A DNA stretch of 64,000 nt from Paenibacillus aestuarii (lineage in GTDB: Bacteria; Bacillota; Bacilli; Paenibacillales; NBRC-103111), in assembly GCF_027789125.1 (NCBI RefSeq), contig NZ_JAQFVF010000092.1:209866-273865 (forward strand), read 5' to 3'. Each line of letters opens with the position of its first letter. Position 1 is the first letter of the stretch. The notes beneath the pieces are model-generated. The model did not search any database. It was not told the DNA's origin and worked only from the letters and a program-made list of their open reading frames with translations. Positions 60,277-64,000 of the stretch are shown here, one piece after another. The position numbers and the translations under genes are program-made.

Positions 60277-61248
60277 TTACACAGTCTGTTCCTTCCCGGT
60301 TAAATGGGAGGTGTAAATTCCTTCCAGGACTTCGTTGATCGTCCGCGCATAAGCCCCGGAACACTCCAAAGGCCTCGCCCCTTCGATCGCATCGGCGAGA
60401 TCCTCCAGCTGCAGCACGTACGGATCCGCAGCCTGTGGGAGCGGCACCTGGCGGTAACTGCCGTTATCGCTGATCCAGAGCCCCTTCCCTGTCATGAGCT
60501 TCAGCATGCCGTCCGTAAAGATCAGGTGCGTCTCGTTCACAGGCACGCCCTTATAGCCGGATTGCACGATCGTCGCCGGAATGCCGGCTTCTGTCGTGGC
60601 GTAAATGCTACCGCTTCCTTCGACATCTCCCCGGTCCGCGTAATAGGTCAGCTGGGCCCGGACCGAACGGATGCGGCTGTCCAGCAGCCACTGGATTTTG
60701 TCCACAGAATGCGCGCCCAGATTCGTGATGATGCCGCCGCCGGCCTTCGCTTTGGACAGAAACCAATCCGGCCGCGACTCCACAAAATAATGCTGATGCC
60801 GCACATCACTAATCATGACCAGCTTGCCCAGGTCACCGCGATGCAAAATTTCCTTCGCCATCCGGTTCTCCGCAAAATAATGCTGCGTTAACCCGATCAT
60901 CAGCTGTACCTCTTGCTTCGCTGCCGCTGCAATCATCTCGTCGCATTCGGCGACGGTGAGCGCCATCGGCTTTTCCATCAACATGTGGCAGCCCGCTTCT
61001 GCGCAATCCAGCGCAGCCTGCTTATGAAGAAAGTGTGGCAGGGCCACGATCGCCACATCCGCTTGTTCCCACTGCAGCATCGTTCTGTAATCGGTATACG
61101 CTTTCAATCCATATCGCTCCGCTACCTCATGCGCTCTGTCTTGCTGCACATCAGCGACAGCGACGGCTTGCAGGCGGTTTATTTGTGCAATGGCCTGCAA
61201 ATGGGCATCCACGATTTTGCCTGCCCCTATGACGACTACCCGCAGCAT
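60277..61248 (-). CDS. Gfo/Idh/MocA family oxidoreductase
   Basis: 323 residues. Rossmann VVIGAGKIVDAHLQAI, MLMEKPMALT, and AGGGIITNLGAHSVDKIQWLL. First gene of the ten-gene minus-strand array; AGGGGGGAG before the ATG. Divergent from the membrane AraC regulator, which probably controls it. Confidence 0.9.
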   Translation of the reverse strand: MLRVVVIGAGKIVDAHLQAIAQINRLQAVAVADVQQDRAHEVAERYGLKAYTDYRTMLQWEQADVAIVALPHFLHKQAALDCAEAGCHMLMEKPMALTVAECDEMIAAAAKQEVQLMIGLTQHYFAENRMAKEILHRGDLGKLVMISDVRHQHYFVESRPDWFLSKAKAGGGIITNLGAHSVDKIQWLLDSRIRSVRAQLTYYADRGDVEGSGSIYATTEAGIPATIVQSGYKGVPVNETHLIFTDGMLKLMTGKGLWISDNGSYRQVPLPQAADPYVLQLEDLADAIEGARPLECSGAYARTINEVLEGIYTSHLTGKEQTV

Positions 61249-61417
61249 CGTTCGTTCTCCCCCCTATTTGGTTAGCGTTGGTTGCCATGCCCTGATTGTA
61301 TGCGGATCAGCGCTCGCTGCCTATCCCCGCTATTTCATCTGGCTACCCTTATTTCGAAAATCCATAAAACAGTGAAGAATCCGAAAAAAAGATGATTGCC
61401 AGCTGGAAGCCACTGCA

Positions 61418-61446
61418 TTTCCAAAGCCGGCGATCTCAGTTATAAT
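61418..61446 (+). promoter_or_regulatory. Promoter of the membrane AraC regulator gene
   Basis: TTTCCA, 17-bp spacer, perfect TATAAT, 50 bp before the start codon. Confidence 0.55.
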
Positions 61447-61496
61447 TTATTTGTAAACACGGATCGGCTAATTGAAGGAAGGAGGCGACCTCGTTC

Positions 61497-63725
61497 ATGA
61501 TGCTCTCTAATTTCAAGCTCCGAGTAACTGCGAATTCCTTGTTCATCCGGTTGTTCGCCAGCTTTCTTATCGTTGTCGTTATCCTCGTTTCCTTTAATTT
61601 CTTCTCCTTGACCTTCTCCAAGAACAAAGTCCGGGACGAAGTCATTAACTACAACACCTTAAATTTGAGATCGACAACGGACAATTATGAGAAAGAATTC
61701 GAGCTGATCAAGAACCAACTGCTCAATTTTTATTTCAATGAGAACGTGCAGCTCTTGTATTTCGGCGGGAGCTCCATCAACTATGACATTGCTGCCAAGA
61801 CCATGCAGGACATCCGCCAAATCACAGTAAACCCCCTGCTTTTTTTGGATAACTTAATCCTTTATTACAAAAAGCCCTCGCTTGTGCTGGACAAAAACTC
61901 TATGACCACAGACAGCACGTTTTTCAAAAAATTTTACTCTAGCAAAGACTATCCGCTTGCCTTCTGGCAGTCACAATTCCAAAATCAGACGAATTTTCGC
62001 GTTTATGCACCATCCGATTTTTACGATATTCCATTCGCTAATGATTACAATTCTTTAGGTCAAGCTTTTCCAGTCGTTGTTAAAAACAGTTGGTCCCAGG
62101 ATTTTTATATGGCTGCTTTTCTCGATATGCGTAAAATGTTTCAAGCATACCACTTGTCGATCAATGACAATTTCTTCATTCTGGACGCGGACGGCAAGCA
62201 ATTGTTCACCTCCTCTACGGACGCCAATCTCGGCGCGCCCCCGGCCTACGACTCAGCTAAAGCGTATACTAAGAAAGATAATTACTATTACTTTTACCGC
62301 AAAGGGTCTGTTTCCGGGCTGATTTATGTGAACGTCGTACCCGACGCCTTCATTGCCTCTCAAGTCAAATTGAATGTCTCACTCGTTTCGCTGCTCATTA
62401 TTTCCTTGGGCATCAGTATCGTCGCCTCTCTGCTCTTCAGCTTCGGCTTCCATCAACCGATTCGGCGCATGGTCGCTTCCTTTAAGCAAGCCAATTCGTC
62501 GGTTCCGATTCACAGCGGCATTCGCGAGTTCAACCAGCTCGGCAGCCAGATCAACCGCATCCACGAGGATTTGAACCGTAAAAATTCGCAGCTGCAAAGC
62601 TTCGCCTATATAAGCAGTGTCAAAAAAATACGCAGCAATCTGGAGATGGATTTCGTCGACAGGCCTTATGTGATCGTTCTTTTTGAATTAACGTACATGA
62701 AACGCGGTGAAGACTATAAGCGAATTGAGCAAAATTGGTCCTATTATATGAGGCAATTCATTGAGCTCGAATTCAAAAAACATTATCCTGAATCCCTGAC
62801 ATTTCAGATTGAATCCAGCCGAATTCTCAGCGTCTCCTTCATGGAGGAAAGCGATCATTCCGCTTTGAAGCAATTGTTATGTCAAATGAAGCACATTTTC
62901 GACTTTGATAAGGAAGAGGTCTACGTCACGATGGTGATCAGCCCCTTCTACACGAGTGCAGCGCAAATGACTGAAGCTTACGACGAAGCGCTCAAACTAA
63001 GCAAAAAGCGCCGTCTCAATAACGAGACGCAAATTATCGATTGCATGGATGCGCCGGAGCCAGGGCCGGTATCGATCTTCCTCCCGCCGCAGCAGGAACA
63101 GGAGTTCACTGTCAATTTGCAGGCCGGTAATGAAGTCGAGACGCTCCAGATCGTGAACCGCTTCCTCGCCCAGCTGCACAAAAAAGCGGCGACTTCGCTG
63201 CAGTTCTACCATTTCGCCGATGAAATCATTCATAAGACGCTGAAAATATTAACGGCCATCCAGGCGGATTTCAGCCATTTGGGGGAGCAGACCGCACTTC
63301 GCGAGCAGATCTTCGACTGTCACACGTATGAACAGCTCGCCGCCTACCTGGAGAAGTTTCTGACCGCAGCGGTGGAGCTGATTCATCAGAAAAAGGATGA
63401 GCGCGATCCGATCACGGACTTTGTTTTCAATCATTTGGAAAATAATTACAGCGGCGATATTACTTTGGAACTCGTTGCCGATAAGCTCAATATTTCGAGC
63501 GGCTATTTATCGACGTATTTCAAAGATAAGACCGGCGTCAACTTCATCGACTACTTGAACGATCTGCGGATCCGCAAAGCCAAAGAGATGCTGCTCGAAC
63601 CAGGCTCGCTGATCCAGGACGTCGCCCGCAAGGCGGGGTACCAAAACATGAACTCATTCAATCGCATGTTCAAAAAGTTTTCCGGCATTACGCCGAGCGA
63701 GTTCCGGAAGCAGGCGCTGCCTTAG
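61497..63725 (+). CDS. Membrane-anchored AraC-family regulator (YesS-like)
   Basis: 742 residues. Membrane helices at about 18-40 and 292-314 enclose an extracellular sensor of about 250 residues. A cytosolic linker (about 320-630) is followed by two AraC HTHs (about 640-742: SGDITLELVADKLNISSGYLSTYFKD; AGYQNMNSFNRMFKKFSGITPSEFRK). No kinase or receiver domain, so signal sensing and DNA binding are in one protein, as in YesS. Divergent from the three-oxidoreductase operon, its probable target. ATG 61497 (another ATG follows); GAAGGAGG 11 nt upstream. Confidence 0.9.
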   Translation: MMLSNFKLRVTANSLFIRLFASFLIVVVILVSFNFFSLTFSKNKVRDEVINYNTLNLRSTTDNYEKEFELIKNQLLNFYFNENVQLLYFGGSSINYDIAAKTMQDIRQITVNPLLFLDNLILYYKKPSLVLDKNSMTTDSTFFKKFYSSKDYPLAFWQSQFQNQTNFRVYAPSDFYDIPFANDYNSLGQAFPVVVKNSWSQDFYMAAFLDMRKMFQAYHLSINDNFFILDADGKQLFTSSTDANLGAPPAYDSAKAYTKKDNYYYFYRKGSVSGLIYVNVVPDAFIASQVKLNVSLVSLLIISLGISIVASLLFSFGFHQPIRRMVASFKQANSSVPIHSGIREFNQLGSQINRIHEDLNRKNSQLQSFAYISSVKKIRSNLEMDFVDRPYVIVLFELTYMKRGEDYKRIEQNWSYYMRQFIELEFKKHYPESLTFQIESSRILSVSFMEESDHSALKQLLCQMKHIFDFDKEEVYVTMVISPFYTSAAQMTEAYDEALKLSKKRRLNNETQIIDCMDAPEPGPVSIFLPPQQEQEFTVNLQAGNEVETLQIVNRFLAQLHKKAATSLQFYHFADEIIHKTLKILTAIQADFSHLGEQTALREQIFDCHTYEQLAAYLEKFLTAAVELIHQKKDERDPITDFVFNHLENNYSGDITLELVADKLNISSGYLSTYFKDKTGVNFIDYLNDLRIRKAKEMLLEPGSLIQDVARKAGYQNMNSFNRMFKKFSGITPSEFRKQALP

Positions 63726-64000
63726 GCGGCGAGGCTTGGGTGTCTTAGTCACTGCAGAGCGGAAAATCTGCTCTGCAAGCCGCTTGGGCGGGCGGCTCCT
63801 CCGCTGTAGTCCGGAAAATCCGGACTACAGCATGCTCGTCTCGACGGCCAGCGCTCTCTAGTCCGGTTTTGCCCAGCTGCAGCAGGCCCTGGCGGGGCTG
63901 CGCCGCGAATCCGCGCCGCTAAGCCGGCAAAATCGGACTGCAGCGCGGTTTGGTCGCGCCTCCTCCGCTGTAGTCCGGAAAAACCGGACTACAGCATGCT
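63726..64000 (+). repeat. Array of short palindromic repeats at the right end
   Basis: Two 40-bp copies at 63797-63836 and 63961-64000 differ at one base; each contains CTGTAGTCCGG-AAAA-CCGGACTACAG. Degenerate relatives lie at about 63752-63777, 63857-63882 and 63918-63943. No gene seen. The array may continue beyond the window. Confidence 0.75.

Noticed and set aside
1..64000. CRISPR arrays, tRNA or rRNA genes, transposases, prophage, toxin-antitoxin or defence genes
   Set aside because: None found: the repeats present are palindromic or degenerate without spacer regularity, and no matching proteins are encoded.

Overview
The window reads as chromosomal DNA of a sporulating, glycan-degrading member of the Bacilli, most likely Paenibacillus or a close relative (an inference from gene content, not from a marker gene). 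Support includes a Spo0E-like protein, a NucB-type nuclease, an S-layer-homology (SLH) exported peptidase, YesM/YesN two-component systems beside sugar ABC operons that lack their own ATPase, a c-di-AMP (ydaO) riboswitch before kimA, catabolite (cre-like) sites and strong AGGAGG ribosome sites. I found no rRNA, tRNA, CRISPR array, transposase or phage gene.

Layout. 1-410: tail of a CitB/DcuR-type response regulator. 0.6-2.8 kb: potassium importer kimA with its riboswitch. 3-11 kb: mostly single genes (NucB nuclease, SLH-S9 peptidase, several very small proteins, a WGxxG surface protein, YceI, Spo0E-like, an isochorismatase-fold protein lacking the catalytic Cys, an aldo/keto reductase). 11.2-18.7 kb (minus strand): operon of GH35 beta-galactosidase, two permeases, a lipoprotein binding protein and a LacI regulator that appears to start with CTG. 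18.9-23.6 kb: binding protein, YesM-type kinase and AraC-type response regulator, probably the sensor for that operon. 23.7-24.5 kb: repeat-rich, gene-free DNA.

24.5-34.2 kb (minus strand): a second sugar ABC set with a TIM-barrel isomerase and a Gfo/Idh/MocA oxidoreductase. A YesN/YesM pair follows, translationally coupled to a protein that resembles the catalytic core of histidyl-tRNA synthetase/HisZ; this is the most unusual association in the window. 34.6-39.4 kb: two MFS exporters, an RpiB-type isomerase and a luciferase-like monooxygenase. 39.7-47 kb: a mannitol operon mtlA-mtlR-mtlF-mtlD that continues into ptsI and ptsH. 47.2-50.3 kb: a stalk-domain secreted protein and an exported HtrA-like protease. 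50.5-61.2 kb: a ten-gene minus-strand array (three Gfo/Idh/MocA oxidoreductases, an isomerase, NagB, two permeases, a binding protein, NagA and a DHA2 exporter), divergent from a membrane-bound AraC regulator (61.5-63.7 kb). The last 275 bp carry palindromic repeats.

How it works together. Three sugar importers each have a binding protein and two permeases but no ATPase, so they probably share an MsmX/MsmK-type ATPase encoded elsewhere. Each is next to its own sensor/regulator and its own catabolic enzymes: GH35 for beta-galactosides, isomerase plus oxidoreductase for an unknown sugar, and NagA/NagB plus three oxidoreductases for a probable amino-sugar glycoside. Cre-like sites occur upstream of the first sensor operon, the GH35 operon and the mannitol operon, which suggests carbon catabolite control.
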